Origin: DASXKD01 sp963734725
GTDB lineage: Bacteria; Actinomycetota; Actinomycetes; Streptosporangiales; Streptosporangiaceae
NCBI GenBank assembly: GCA_963734725.1
Contig: CAVTIX010000016.1
Location: 83,023-147,022, forward strand
Reading direction: 5' to 3'
Length of the DNA: 64,000 nucleotides
Positions 52,025-60,426 of the stretch are shown piece after piece; within the stretch, counting starts at the first letter, position 1; the number at the start of each line of letters is the position of its first letter. Below the pieces are notes generated by a model. That model worked only from the letters and a program-made list of their open reading frames with translations. It was not told the DNA's origin and did no database searches. Position numbers and translations under genes: made by a program.

Positions 52025-52485
52025 GCGGCATCCCCGCCGTTGCGCCGGCGTCGGTGCTCTCCCGGCGGTTTCCTCCGGTCGCCGGGCTGACCACCGTGTC
52101 CCTCGGCCTGGTCGTCGTCGGCGGCATCTTGATGGCGTCGTACGCTCCGCGCCGGCCGCCGCTCGGCGTGCCCGTCGCCATCACCGTGGTCAGTGCGGTG
52201 CTGCTGCTCGCCAGCGGCTACCTGACGTCCCGGCTGCGGCCGTTCGCCTGGGACCGGTTCTTTCTCGTCTTCCGGTGGGCCCTGCTGGCCTACGTCATCT
52301 CGGCCGGGATGATCGGCTTCGCGTTCATCAAGGATCACGTCCGCGGCGCCCCGCTGGCCGTCGTCTTCGTGATGCTTGTCATCTTCGCGCTTGACGTGCC
52401 GCTCATCATCGCCTTTACCGTCGCGCGCTACTCCTCCCCCGCTGGTCATGCCGGATCTCTACCTGACGTATCTCAGCCGACCTGA
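52021..52485 (+). CDS. Small membrane protein
   Basis: A 154-residue protein with four hydrophobic segments: TTVSLGLVVVGGILMASYA, GVPVAITVVSAVLLLASGYL, FRWALLAYVISAGMIGFAFI and PLAVVFVMLVIFALDVPLII. No family recognised. GTG 52021 overlaps the previous stop by four bases and its 3' end overlaps the cyclodeaminase-like gene by 38 bases, so this trio forms a compact transcript. Confidence 0.7.
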   Translation: MSGIPAVAPASVLSRRFPPVAGLTTVSLGLVVVGGILMASYAPRRPPLGVPVAITVVSAVLLLASGYLTSRLRPFAWDRFFLVFRWALLAYVISAGMIGFAFIKDHVRGAPLAVVFVMLVIFALDVPLIIAFTVARYSSPAGHAGSLPDVSQPT

Positions 52486-53452
52486 CGTCGAGGCGGCTGC
52501 GCTGGCCGACGATGAGATCCTCGCCGCGATCGAGTTGGGCCTGGCGATGCAGGGGCGCGGTGAGACGGTGATCGAGCCGCGCGTGCACCTTGAGCCGAAG
52601 TCCCGCGCCGAGGGGCATTTCAACGTGCTGCGCGGCTTCATCGGTGGCCAGATCGGCATGGCAGGCGTCAAGGTGGTCGGGGACTTCGTCGGCAACTACA
52701 CCCGCAGCCTGCCGTCGGAGCTCGGGCTGCTGTGCCTGTTCGACCCGGAGACCGGCGCCCCGGTAGCGGTCATCGACGCCAGCGGCATCACCGAGATGCG
52801 CACCGGGGCGGTCACCGCAGTGGGCGCCAAGTACCTGGCCCCGGAGCGGCCAAGGACGCTGGGTCACATCGGGGCACGGGGATCCGCCTACTGGAACGTG
52901 CGGCTCCTGGACCGGCTGTTCGGCTTCGAGGAGATCCGGGTGCATTCGCGGCGGCCCGCCAGCCGCGAGCGATTCGCCGAGCGCCTGTCCCGCGAGCTCG
53001 GCAAGCCGGTGATCGCGACCGCCGACTGGCGGTCCTGTGCCGAGGGCGCGGACATCGTCGTCGAAGCATCCCGGCTCAGCGCACCGGAACCGATGCTGCG
53101 TACCGAGTGGATCAAGCCTGGCGCCCTGGTAGTCCCCTACGGGACCATGAGCGCCGTTGAGCTGTCCCTCACCGACATCATGTCCAAGATCGTGGTGGAC
53201 GACTGGGGCCAGTGTGCCAGCGGCAAGTTCGGGGCGCTGCGCGCGCACGTCGAGGCCGGCAAGCTAACCGCGGAAACCCTGCACGCAGAACTGGGTCAGA
53301 TCGTCGCCGGGCTGCGGCCACGCCGGGAGACCAGCGAGGAGACCATCCTGTTCTGGCACCGCGGGCTGTCCCTGTCGGACATCGCGCTCGGGCACGCGCT
53401 GCTGGTCAAGGCCACCGCCATCGGCGTGGGACAACGGCTCCGGTATACCTGA
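52448..53452 (+). CDS. Ornithine cyclodeaminase/mu-crystallin family protein
   Basis: A 334-residue NAD(P)-linked enzyme. GMAGVKVVGDFVGNYTRSLP with GAPVAVIDASGITEMRTGAV carries the substrate Arg/Lys region; RTLGHIGARGSAYWNVRLLD is the Rossmann glycine motif, ADIVVEASRLSAPEPMLRTE the substrate-domain end. The family includes ornithine cyclodeaminase, ketimine reductase and alanine/opine dehydrogenases, so the substrate is open. Translation is probably coupled to the upstream membrane genes. Confidence 0.84.
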   Translation: MPDLYLTYLSRPDVEAAALADDEILAAIELGLAMQGRGETVIEPRVHLEPKSRAEGHFNVLRGFIGGQIGMAGVKVVGDFVGNYTRSLPSELGLLCLFDPETGAPVAVIDASGITEMRTGAVTAVGAKYLAPERPRTLGHIGARGSAYWNVRLLDRLFGFEEIRVHSRRPASRERFAERLSRELGKPVIATADWRSCAEGADIVVEASRLSAPEPMLRTEWIKPGALVVPYGTMSAVELSLTDIMSKIVVDDWGQCASGKFGALRAHVEAGKLTAETLHAELGQIVAGLRPRRETSEETILFWHRGLSLSDIALGHALLVKATAIGVGQRLRYT

Positions 53453-53544
53453 CGAAGCCGGCCGGGGCCCTGATTACCGGCGAGCGGCGTTTTGCGCGCA
53501 GACTAGACGCGGTGGCCGCTCCCATGCTGCGGGAGGTGCTGGCC

Positions 53545-53916
53545 ATGGGATTGACCTGGCGGGACCTCGCATCGTCGGCCATTGTGGCGGCGATGGTGAT
53601 CGGGTTTGTGTCGTTTGAGTTCGGCACGAGCCTGGTGCTGTTCTCCACCGCATGGGCGGCCAGCGCCGTCGAACTGGTGCTCGGGGCCGCCTGCGCTGTG
53701 ATCGCGGCCGCCGACCTGCATACCAGGCCACAGGCTCTGCAGGGCCGGATATTCCGGAGGGTCACCACGGTGCTCGGGACGATCGCGCTGCTGACCGGGC
53801 TGATCGGGCTGGCCGGTAACAGCGGGCAGGCGCTGGAGACCATGGTCGTGGCGACGATCTTTTTGTGGCTGACGGCCACCATCTGGCATGTGCTCTCGAT
53901 CGGCGAGGAGCCGTGA
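53545..53916 (+). CDS. Small membrane protein
   Basis: A 123-residue protein with four hydrophobic segments (LASSAIVAAMVIGFVSFEFG, FSTAWAASAVELVLGAACAV, VTTVLGTIALLTGLIGLAG, MVVATIFLWLTATIWHVLS). Unknown function; resembles DoxX-like or other four-helix proteins only in topology. ATG 53545 with GGGAGGTG six bases away is preferred to 53524. Its stop is overlapped by the next GTG. Confidence 0.68.
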   Translation: MGLTWRDLASSAIVAAMVIGFVSFEFGTSLVLFSTAWAASAVELVLGAACAVIAAADLHTRPQALQGRIFRRVTTVLGTIALLTGLIGLAGNSGQALETMVVATIFLWLTATIWHVLSIGEEP

Positions 53917-54869
53917 CCGGGCCGGGCACACCCGACGCGCGCACACCCGACGCCGGCACACCCGACGCCGGCACGCCGGGCGCGGGCACACCCGACACGG
54001 GCACGCCTGGCGCGGGCGGCGCCGTGGAGCTCTTGAACGACGTCGAGCGGCCGGGAGCATGGACGCTGCTCATCGACGGGATTCTCCAGTCCGAGGTCGA
54101 TATCGGGGATCCACGGCACCTGGAGATCGAGTACGTGCGGCGGCTGGGCCACCTGGCCGACCTGGCCGCACCCGCCGGGATGCCGCTCGACATGCTGCAC
54201 CTTGGCGGCGGTGCGCTGACGCTGGCCCGGTACGTGGAGGCCACCCGGCCGGGGTCGCGGCAACTTGCGGTGGAGTCCAATGCGACGGTGGCCGCGCTGG
54301 TCAGCCGGCGGCTGCCGGTAGCTCGGCCAAGCCGGGCCGGGCCCGGCCGGGCTGAGCCCGGCAAGGCGCAGCCGGGAACCGGCGAGATCGGCGTCCTGGT
54401 AGCCGATGCCAGGGCCGCGCTGAAGCGGTTGCCGGCCGGTTCGTTCGACGTGCTGGTGGTGGACGTGTTCGCCGGCGCGCAGACCCCCGCCCACCTGACG
54501 TCGGTGGAGTTCACGGTTGCCGGGGCCAGGGTGCTGAGGCCGTCGGGAATCTACGCGGTCAACGTCGGTGACGGGCCGCCACTGGCGCACGCGCGCGGCC
54601 GGGTGGCCGCGGTGCGCTCGGTGTTCGCGCATGTCTGCGTGCTGGCGGAGCCAGCGGTGCTGCGCGGCCGCAGGTTCGGCAACCTGGTGCTCGTTGCGTC
54701 GGATCGCGAGCTTCCGGTCAGCGGGCTGATCCGGCGGATCGCGGCTGATCCGTTCCCAGCGCGGCTGGTGGAGGGCGCCGCGCTGGACCAGTTCGTCGCG
54801 GGCTGCGCCCCGATCGTGGACGCGAACGCCGAGCCATCACCGATCATGCCGCCTGAGGTCTTCGCGTAG
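53913..54869 (+). CDS. Spermidine-synthase-like methyltransferase-fold protein with a repeat N terminus
   Basis: A 318-residue protein. After TGPGTPDARTPDAGTPDA (low-complexity 5-residue repeats to about residue 37) it has the spermidine-synthase-like fold: HLEIEYVRRLGHLADLAAPA, MLHLGGGALTLARYVEAT (SAM/dcSAM loop), VLVADARAALKRLPAG and FDVLVVDVFAGAQTPAHLTS (catalytic-acid region), then ARVLRPSGIYAVNVGDGPPL. Such single-domain proteins often lack polyamine activity. GTG 53913 overlaps the preceding stop (GTGA). Confidence 0.82.
   Translation: MTGPGTPDARTPDAGTPDAGTPGAGTPDTGTPGAGGAVELLNDVERPGAWTLLIDGILQSEVDIGDPRHLEIEYVRRLGHLADLAAPAGMPLDMLHLGGGALTLARYVEATRPGSRQLAVESNATVAALVSRRLPVARPSRAGPGRAEPGKAQPGTGEIGVLVADARAALKRLPAGSFDVLVVDVFAGAQTPAHLTSVEFTVAGARVLRPSGIYAVNVGDGPPLAHARGRVAAVRSVFAHVCVLAEPAVLRGRRFGNLVLVASDRELPVSGLIRRIAADPFPARLVEGAALDQFVAGCAPIVDANAEPSPIMPPEVFA
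53927..54020. repeat. 15-bp tandem repeats in the N-terminal coding region
   Basis: About six imperfect copies of a unit like CACACCCGACGCCGG, encoding GTPDA/GTPGA. All changes keep the frame. Confidence 0.8.
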
Positions 54870-54964
54870 CGTGCGATAGCGCCGACCCGGGGCAACAGCG
54901 CACGATGCTGGCAACTTGCCCGGGGGCGCTACCAATTGGCCGCTAGTGTGCCGACTTTCAGGCT

Positions 54965-55522
54965 GTGGTGAAGGTGGCCCGCGCGCACGCGCGGGTGGCC
55001 GATGCCCGGCGGGACTTTCACCACCAGTTGTCCACGGCGCTGACCCGCGAGAACCAAGCGGTCGCCGTCGAGGACCTGGCGGTCAAAGCACTCGGGCGCA
55101 CGAGAATGGCCAAGTCGGTCCACGACGCCGGGTGGGCCGGTTTCGTGGCGATGCTGGAGTACAAGGCCCGGTTGTATGGCCGGGAGTTCCACCGGATCGG
55201 CCGGTTTGAGCCGACCTCGCAGACCTGTTCAGCCTGCGGGGTGAAGGATGGCCCGAAGCCACTGCACGTCCGCGAATGGCAATGTGGGGTGTGCGGGGCG
55301 TGGCTGGACCGGGATGTGAATGCGGCGGTGAACGTCGCGAGGGCCGCCGGGCTGGCGGTGACAGCCTGCCGAGCGCAGGTAAGACCGGAGCTGGTTCCGG
55401 CGCAGCGCGTTGAAGCAGGAACCAGCTCCGAAGTCATGTCGGCAAACGGCGTGACAGGCGAGAAGCTCCGCTTTCAAGGCGGAGTGGAAGTCAAAGGACT
55501 ATCCACCTACGGCCGTCGATGA
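54965..55522 (+). pseudogene. tnpB: 5'-truncated TnpB (IS605/IS200-type RNA-guided nuclease)
   Basis: The remaining 185 residues cover the second half of TnpB: AVAVEDLAVKALGRTRMAKS (RuvC-II Glu), MLEYKARLYGREFHRIGRFE, the zinc finger QTCSACG with WQCGVCGAW, and LDRDVNAAVNVARAAG (RuvC-III Asp). The N-terminal domains, RuvC-I Asp and left end are missing; the frame opens abruptly near 54962 with no start signal. No tnpA is near. The 3' end overlaps the last bases of the DinB gene on the other strand. It cannot be an active nuclease by itself. Confidence 0.85.
55386..55494 (+). ncRNA. Candidate TnpB guide RNA (omega/reRNA) and right end
   Basis: Two hairpins lie over the tnpB 3' end: a 13-bp stem (CGGAGCTGGTTCC at 55386-55398 with GGAACCAGCTCCG at 55418-55430) and a smaller one (CTCCGC, TTTCAAG, GCGGAG, 55466-55484) followed by TGGAAGTCAA. 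This is the layout of IS605-type right ends, where the RNA scaffold ends and the guide begins just outside the element. By analogy the guide would start at about 55495. Inferred from structure only. Confidence 0.45.
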
Positions 55523-56009
55523 GTTCGCGCACGGCATCGAGATGGCCTGCGTGACAGGCAGTTTCCTTGATCATGTGCAGCATGATGAACCTGAGGTCCG
55601 GGAAGTCGATCCCCCATTCCTGCCACCGCGGGTCCGGCTGGCGCGGCGGCGCGGCGAGCGGAGTAGCTGCGATGATCGCGTTCGAGCGTTCGATCTCATC
55701 CTGGTACAGGCCGAACACGTCGTCGGCCGTCTTATCGGGCCCAACCTGCCACTCGGCGTTCGGCCCCGGGGGGAAGAAGTCGAACGACTCGCCGCCGACG
55801 ACGCTACGGAACCAGTAGTGCTCATCAGCCAGCGCCAGGTGCTTGATCATGCCCAGGCACGTCCACCCGGACGGCAGCACCGGTCGCCGCAGTTGCTCGT
55901 CGGACAAGCCCTCCAAAATGCCAAGCACATGGTTGCGCTGCTCGTCGAGGAATTCCCGCAGTAGCTCAGTCTCTTCGTCCATCGGCCGGTAACCCTGGTC
56001 TCTAGGCAT
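55491..56009 (-). CDS. DinB/DUF664-family protein
   Basis: A 172-residue bundle protein: RPVLPSGWTCLGMIKHLALA DEHYWF and FIMLHMIKETACHAGHLDAV supply the His residues of the metal site. The C terminus reads DGRRWIVL and its stop codon lies in the GTCAA of the TnpB element end, so the insertion sits at, and perhaps altered, the last codons of this gene. Start ATG 56009 lacks a good ribosome site; ATG 55982 (MDEETELL) is possible. Confidence 0.85.
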   Translation of the reverse strand: MPRDQGYRPMDEETELLREFLDEQRNHVLGILEGLSDEQLRRPVLPSGWTCLGMIKHLALADEHYWFRSVVGGESFDFFPPGPNAEWQVGPDKTADDVFGLYQDEIERSNAIIAATPLAAPPRQPDPRWQEWGIDFPDLRFIMLHMIKETACHAGHLDAVRELIDGRRWIVL

Positions 56010-56050
56010 GGCAGGGGCTCTCGCAAACAGCTCTCATGATGGCCGGCGAT

Positions 56051-56872
56051 TTAAAGGATGTTGACCGCGCGCGCGATCACCAGAGCGCCGACCGCCAAGG
56101 ACACCGACGACTGGACGAGCATGGTGAGCTTCGCCCACCTGGCCAGGGGCATCACGTCGGTCGGGCTGAACGCGGTCGCGTTGGTGAACGAGAAGTAGAG
56201 GTAGTCCACGAACACCGGTTCCCAGTCCGCCGGTGCCAGCTCCGGCGCCGCCATTTGCGGGAACATCAGATCCGGGTAATGGCGGGTGCCCAGGGAGCGA
56301 TTGACCGGGCCGCCGCGGTCGAACTCCCAGTACCACAGCGCGAACGCGATCACGTTGGTCGCCCAGATCGACGCTCCCGTGGCGATCAGCGGCCCGGCAT
56401 GGTTACCGGCGTGGCCTTGCAGGATCGCCCGGATCAACAGCCCGGCGGAGGCGGCGTTGGCGATCGTAATCAGCCCGATCAGCACCATGCTCGCGGCGCG
56501 GATCACCTTCCCGCGGCGCTCGATCCGGACCGGGTTCGCGATGCTCAGGCCAACCAGCAGCGCCCCTTCCAGCACGGGCAAGAGGCTGGGGGGCAGCGGC
56601 TTGGTGTAGTCGGGCGGCAGCAGAACCTGCAGGACGATGGCCGCGATCACGCTCAGCGTTACCGGCCAGCGACGCTCGCCGGGCGTCTTGCGCAGCCAGG
56701 CCGGAACCGCAACGCTGCGACCCCGGGCCACCGCCGCATGCTCGGCCCTGCGCAGCCACTCCTGCCACGGGTCCGCGGCGCGCCGAAAGTGTGGCCAGGG
56801 CCGATCTGGCACGAACGGCTGTCCGGCCGGGTCTTGCTGCCCTGCCCAGTCAGGCTGCCCGGGCTCCGTCAC
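56051..56872 (-). CDS. DUF1345-like membrane protein
   Basis: A 273-residue protein with a soluble N-terminal third (FRRAADPWQEWLRRAEH) and five or six helices. The end DYLYFSFTNATAFSPTDVMP with ARWAKLTMLVQSSVSLAVGA resembles the ion-channel-like pore end of DUF1345 proteins. Function unknown. GTG 56872 has AGGACAG directly upstream; the frame is open for nine more codons. It is in the same direction as the MFS gene, 123 bases downstream of its stop. Confidence 0.74.
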   Translation of the reverse strand: MTEPGQPDWAGQQDPAGQPFVPDRPWPHFRRAADPWQEWLRRAEHAAVARGRSVAVPAWLRKTPGERRWPVTLSVIAAIVLQVLLPPDYTKPLPPSLLPVLEGALLVGLSIANPVRIERRGKVIRAASMVLIGLITIANAASAGLLIRAILQGHAGNHAGPLIATGASIWATNVIAFALWYWEFDRGGPVNRSLGTRHYPDLMFPQMAAPELAPADWEPVFVDYLYFSFTNATAFSPTDVMPLARWAKLTMLVQSSVSLAVGALVIARAVNIL

Positions 56873-56994
56873 CTGTCCTATCTTGCACCTCGACACCACC
56901 CGCTACGGTCGAGCGGATGGCAGCCGCGGCCACGGCGGGCCGTTCTTTCCCCTCAGCAGAACGATCCAACGGACAAACGTTGCCAGGCGCGGCT

Positions 56995-58350
56995 CTAGGC
57001 CCCGGCATCGACGATGGCCGGGGCGGCCTTCCCCGGCGAGGCTCTCTGCTCCGGGGTGTTCCCCTCGTTGACCCGGTCTCCCCCGTCGGCGGGGTCTGCA
57101 CTGGCGGGGTAATCCGGCCGACGGCGATACCGGGTGAACGCCGGCAACGCCAGGCCGATCACGACTGCACCCACGATGGTCGCCAGCCCGCCGGACAGCG
57201 CGCTGATCACTGGTGAAGTCAGCGATCCCAGGGCACCGGCCTCCAGGTTGCCGAGCTGTCCGCCGCCCGCACCGATGACGTAGTCGGCCGCCATCACCCG
57301 GCCGCGCAGCCGGTCGGGGGTGGCGGCGGCGACGATGGCGCCGCGGAACACCACGGTGAACGCGTCCGCGGCGCCGGCCACGGCCAGCAGGCTGAGCGCC
57401 AGCCAGAGGCGGGGAGCGACCGCGAACCCGGCGAAGGCCCCGCCCCAGACCGCGACCGTGCACAGCATCGCCCGGCCCTGGCGGGTGATGTGCCCGAGCG
57501 GCCCGGAAAGCGCCGCACTGGCCAGCCCGCCGACGCCGATGGCGGTAAGGAACAGGCCCAGGGTGCGCGGATCGCCGCCGAACCGTTCGGCGTTGATCGC
57601 CGGAAACAGCGCCACGGGCAGGGCGAAAACCGTGGCGTTGAGATCGGCGAGGAAGGCGCCGGCGATCACCTGGCTGCGCCGGATGAACCCGAGGCCCTCG
57701 GCGACCGCGCGCGGGCCCGGCCGCGTCGTTCCGCCCGATGGCCGCATCGCGGGCAGCCTGGCGATCCCGTACAGCGCGGCGGCAAAGCTAAGAGTGTCGG
57801 TGAGGTAGCAGGCCGGCAGGCCCAGATGCGGCGCAGCCGCGATGAGGCCGCCCAGCGCGGGCCCAGCGGTGAGCGTGATCTGGAAGCTGAGCCGGTCCAG
57901 CGCCAGCCCGGCGGCAAGCTGGCCGGCCGGCAACAGGCCAGGGATGAACGTGCTGCGAGCCGGGCGGTCCACGGCATTGAGCGAGGCCTGCAGCGCGACG
58001 AGGGCGTAGAGCAGCCAGAGCACGCCCAGCCCGGCGAATGCCTGGATGGTGAGCGCCGCGGCCACCACGGCCAGCCCGGTGCTGGTGATCAGCGTGAGCT
58101 TGCGCCGGTCCATCGCATCGGTGACCGGCCCGCCCAGCAGGCCCGCAATAAGCGTCGGCACCATCTGCGCGACTCCTATGGCGCCGACCGCGAACGGCGA
58201 GCGGGTGAGGTCGTAGACCTGAAGCATGACCGCGAACGCGGTCAGGGCGCTGCCCACCGAGGACAGGGTCGTGCCGGCCCAGAGCCGCCGGAACGCGGCG
58301 GACTGACGCAGCGGGGTGATGTCCGCCAACAGCCGGCGTCTGCCAGGCAC
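56995..58350 (-). CDS. MFS exporter (MFS_3/EntS type)
   Basis: A 451-residue transporter with twelve helices. FRRLWAGTTLSSVGSALTAF at the start, LLGGPVTDAMDRRKLTLIT (motif A) and RPARSTFIPGLLPAGQLAAG in the first half are typical of the MFS_3 group, which exports siderophores and drugs; GPLGHITRQGRAMLCTVAVW repeats motif A. The GTG start has GGAGAG upstream. It is divergent from a MarR gene with a 34-bp operator between, so it is very probably MarR-repressed. Confidence 0.9.
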   Translation of the reverse strand: MPGRRRLLADITPLRQSAAFRRLWAGTTLSSVGSALTAFAVMLQVYDLTRSPFAVGAIGVAQMVPTLIAGLLGGPVTDAMDRRKLTLITSTGLAVVAAALTIQAFAGLGVLWLLYALVALQASLNAVDRPARSTFIPGLLPAGQLAAGLALDRLSFQITLTAGPALGGLIAAAPHLGLPACYLTDTLSFAAALYGIARLPAMRPSGGTTRPGPRAVAEGLGFIRRSQVIAGAFLADLNATVFALPVALFPAINAERFGGDPRTLGLFLTAIGVGGLASAALSGPLGHITRQGRAMLCTVAVWGGAFAGFAVAPRLWLALSLLAVAGAADAFTVVFRGAIVAAATPDRLRGRVMAADYVIGAGGGQLGNLEAGALGSLTSPVISALSGGLATIVGAVVIGLALPAFTRYRRRPDYPASADPADGGDRVNEGNTPEQRASPGKAAPAIVDAGA

Positions 58351-58424
58351 GGTCCTGCTCTCCTCACTGCGCCGCCAGGGCGGGACGCGGCGGCATGCGG
58401 GACGGCCCGGTCAAGCGCCGAGTC

Positions 58425-58458
58425 ATTGTAACACCACTTATATAAGTGCTGTTACAAT
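58425..58458. promoter_or_regulatory. 34-bp MarR operator overlapping the marR -10
   Basis: From 58425 to 58458 the sequence is a dyad with one mismatch pair: ATTGTAACACCACTTAT on the left is mirrored by ATAAGTGCTGTTACAAT. It contains TACAAT (58453-58458), the -10 of marR, six bases ahead of GTG 58465, and lies 75 bases before the MFS start. Confidence 0.85.
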
Positions 58459-58464
58459 TAACAG

Positions 58465-58962
58465 GTGACCGGCACTCCCCCCGACCCGAGCGAGCACAGC
58501 AGATGGCGGCCGTTGCGGCTGCTGCAGACGGCAATCGACGCGGACATCGCCCGCACCTACGCCGAGGCGCAGATCACCGGGCTCAAGCCGAGTTACGTCA
58601 TGGAGTTGCTCCGGCTCCGCGCCCGCGGGCCCATGACGATCACCGAGCTAGCCAGGTCGGTGCAGCTCACCCACTCGGCCGCGAGCCAGAAGGTGGCCGC
58701 GATGCGGGCGGCGGGCTGGGTTAGCACCGCGCCGGGCCCCGATGCGCGCAGCAAGAAGGTGACTCTGACGGCCAAGGCGGCACGCGTAGCCGACCGGCTG
58801 GCGGCGGAATGGCAGGCCACGGAGGCCGCCCTGGCTGAGATCGAGGCGGAGATCCCCTACCCGCTAAGCCAGGCCGTGACCGATATCGAGGCGGCGCTGC
58901 GCCGCAAGAGCTTTCACGACCGGATCGCGGAGAAGCTGGCCGACGACCCGGCCTGGAACTGA
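58465..58962 (+). CDS. MarR-family repressor
   Basis: A 165-residue winged-helix regulator: SYVMELLRLRARGPMTITEL with ARSVQLTHSAASQKVAAMRA is the recognition part, and PDARSKKVTLTAKAARVADR the wing. Such proteins bind a dyad in the gap to a divergent exporter gene and release on binding a phenolic or drug ligand. The GTG is the apparent transcription start (TACAAT six bases away), so the mRNA is leaderless. Confidence 0.9.
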   Translation: MTGTPPDPSEHSRWRPLRLLQTAIDADIARTYAEAQITGLKPSYVMELLRLRARGPMTITELARSVQLTHSAASQKVAAMRAAGWVSTAPGPDARSKKVTLTAKAARVADRLAAEWQATEAALAEIEAEIPYPLSQAVTDIEAALRRKSFHDRIAEKLADDPAWN

Positions 58963-58969
58963 GCTAACG

Positions 58970-59004
58970 CGCTGCCGGGGCGGCGCAGGGCCGCCCCGGC
59001 AGCG
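58970..59004. terminator. Bidirectional terminator
   Basis: A perfect 15-bp stem, CGCTGCCGGGGCGGC with its complement and a 5-base loop, between convergent marR and the DUF6424-like gene. Confidence 0.85.
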
Positions 59005-59044
59005 TGCGAGGCCACGTTCCCGGCATGCTGCCCGAGTCCGTGCG

Positions 59045-59852
59045 CTACTGGTTCTGGTAGGCCTGCTCGGATAGCGGATGGTCTGGTGGGAGGATCAGCG
59101 GGGCGCCAGCGCGTTCTGCCGCATGTTTTTGCTGGGCCAGCTGCGAGCCGGGGGTGGCGTAGAGCACGTGAACGCTGGCGTTGCCGCTGCCGCGCTTGTC
59201 CACGGGCGCGACCGCGGCGGGGTTGCCTTGCTGATCGGTGACCCACAACTGGAAGTCGTCGTACTTGAACAGCTGAATGTCGGCGATGGGCGTGGGGTAA
59301 TGGTGCACCCCGGCGGGCTGCGAGTTCGCGCCGCGCCCCGGCGGCAGGCGCAGGCTGCGTCCCGGCCGCGGGCGCCGCCTGGGCGGGCAGCACGCCGGTG
59401 TGGAAGCTCGGGTGCAACGGCACGCCCGCGTTGAAGATCGAGTCGGTCCACTTGGCCACGCCGCCGGCGTCCGTGATGGGTGTGTCCAGCAGGCCGTCGG
59501 GGTCGAGCCGCTGCTTGAGCTGCGGCGCGACGAGGTCATACAGCCGCTTGGCGTTTTGTCGCAAAAGGTCAATTTTGGCCGGATCTGCGCAAAACTGTGC
59601 GGACCATTCGATCCCGACCTGGTTGCGCACCATGAACCAGCCCTGGCTGTCTTGCAGCCACAAGGCCCCGCCGTGGTGATCCTCAAAGGGCCCTTGCCCG
59701 TAGATCAGCCCGGTCGCCTGCGCGGCGATCTGGTTCATCTTGGTCCGGGCCGCCACATACTCGGGGGAATCCTTGCGGGCCGGGTGGTCGGGCACGTCGA
59801 TCGCCCACGGATGCGACTCGGACTCCGAGTGAACGGACTCGGGATTAGTCAT
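59045..59852 (-). pseudogene. DUF6424-like protein, frameshifted
   Basis: The first part (AIDVPDHPARKDSPEYVAAR, HHGGALWLQDSQGWFMVRNQ, GIEWSAQFCADPAKIDLLRQ, TDAGGVAKWTDSIFNAGVPL) and, in another frame, the last part (VHHYPTPIADIQLFKYDDFQ, LWVTDQQGNPAAVAPVDKRG, ASVHVLYATPGSQLA) fit one protein of about 270 residues that I recall as DUF6424. The frame changes somewhere in 59310-59390, a proline/alanine/glycine-rich G+C stretch. Function unknown. ATG 59852 has GGGAGGGGAG upstream. Either a mutation or a base-call error. Confidence 0.75.
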
Positions 59853-59972
59853 AACAAATCTCCCCTCCCTGGTGACCGAAAGGTTAGCGGTCGCAGCGCG
59901 ACTGGCAAAGGAAGGGCAAAGAACGGCCGGACGGCCAAACAGTGAAGGGGATGGGGAGGCGGGTGGGGCCCG

Positions 59973-60368
59973 CTAGGGCAGATCGTCACGGGCCGAGAAG
60001 GGGCGCTCTGGCCAGTAAGGCCATTCCTCGAACCAGGAGCAACGGCCGTCGTCATCCAGCCGGATGACCCACAGGTCGCGGTATTCCTGGCGGAGCGGAT
60101 CCCCGTAGCGGACTTCAGCCCGGACCACCGCGACCGGGCCGTCGACCGCGAGGATGTCGGTGGCCAGGGTGAACACCTCGTCGGGGCCTTCCCGCTCCGC
60201 ATCCCACATCCGCGCGATCGCGTCCAGGCCGGTAACCGGCGGCTCGTAGGGCGATTGCAGGTAGCTGGCGTCAGCGGTGAACAGGTTGGCGAGGCTGGCC
60301 GTGCCAGGTGACCGCCAGGCGGCCTCATATCCCGCCAGCCACCGGCTCACCAGGGCACGATCGGTCAC
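59973..60368 (-). CDS. SnoaL/NTF2-like protein
   Basis: A 131-residue cone-shaped fold: TDRALVSRWLAGYEAAWRSP with SLANLFTADASYLQSPYEPP is the start, VRAEVRYGDPLRQEYRDLWV the sheet and CSWFEEWPYWPERP the end. Members bind small hydrophobic ligands or act as isomerases. GTG 60368 (MTDRALV) agrees with relatives; ATG 60386 six codons earlier is the alternative, neither having a good ribosome site. Confidence 0.82.
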   Translation of the reverse strand: MTDRALVSRWLAGYEAAWRSPGTASLANLFTADASYLQSPYEPPVTGLDAIARMWDAEREGPDEVFTLATDILAVDGPVAVVRAEVRYGDPLRQEYRDLWVIRLDDDGRCSWFEEWPYWPERPFSARDDLP

Positions 60369-60426
60369 CAGCCCATCGTGCCGCATGACGCGCCGGCGGG
60401 GCGGGCGTGCGCCCGATCCGGCCGGC

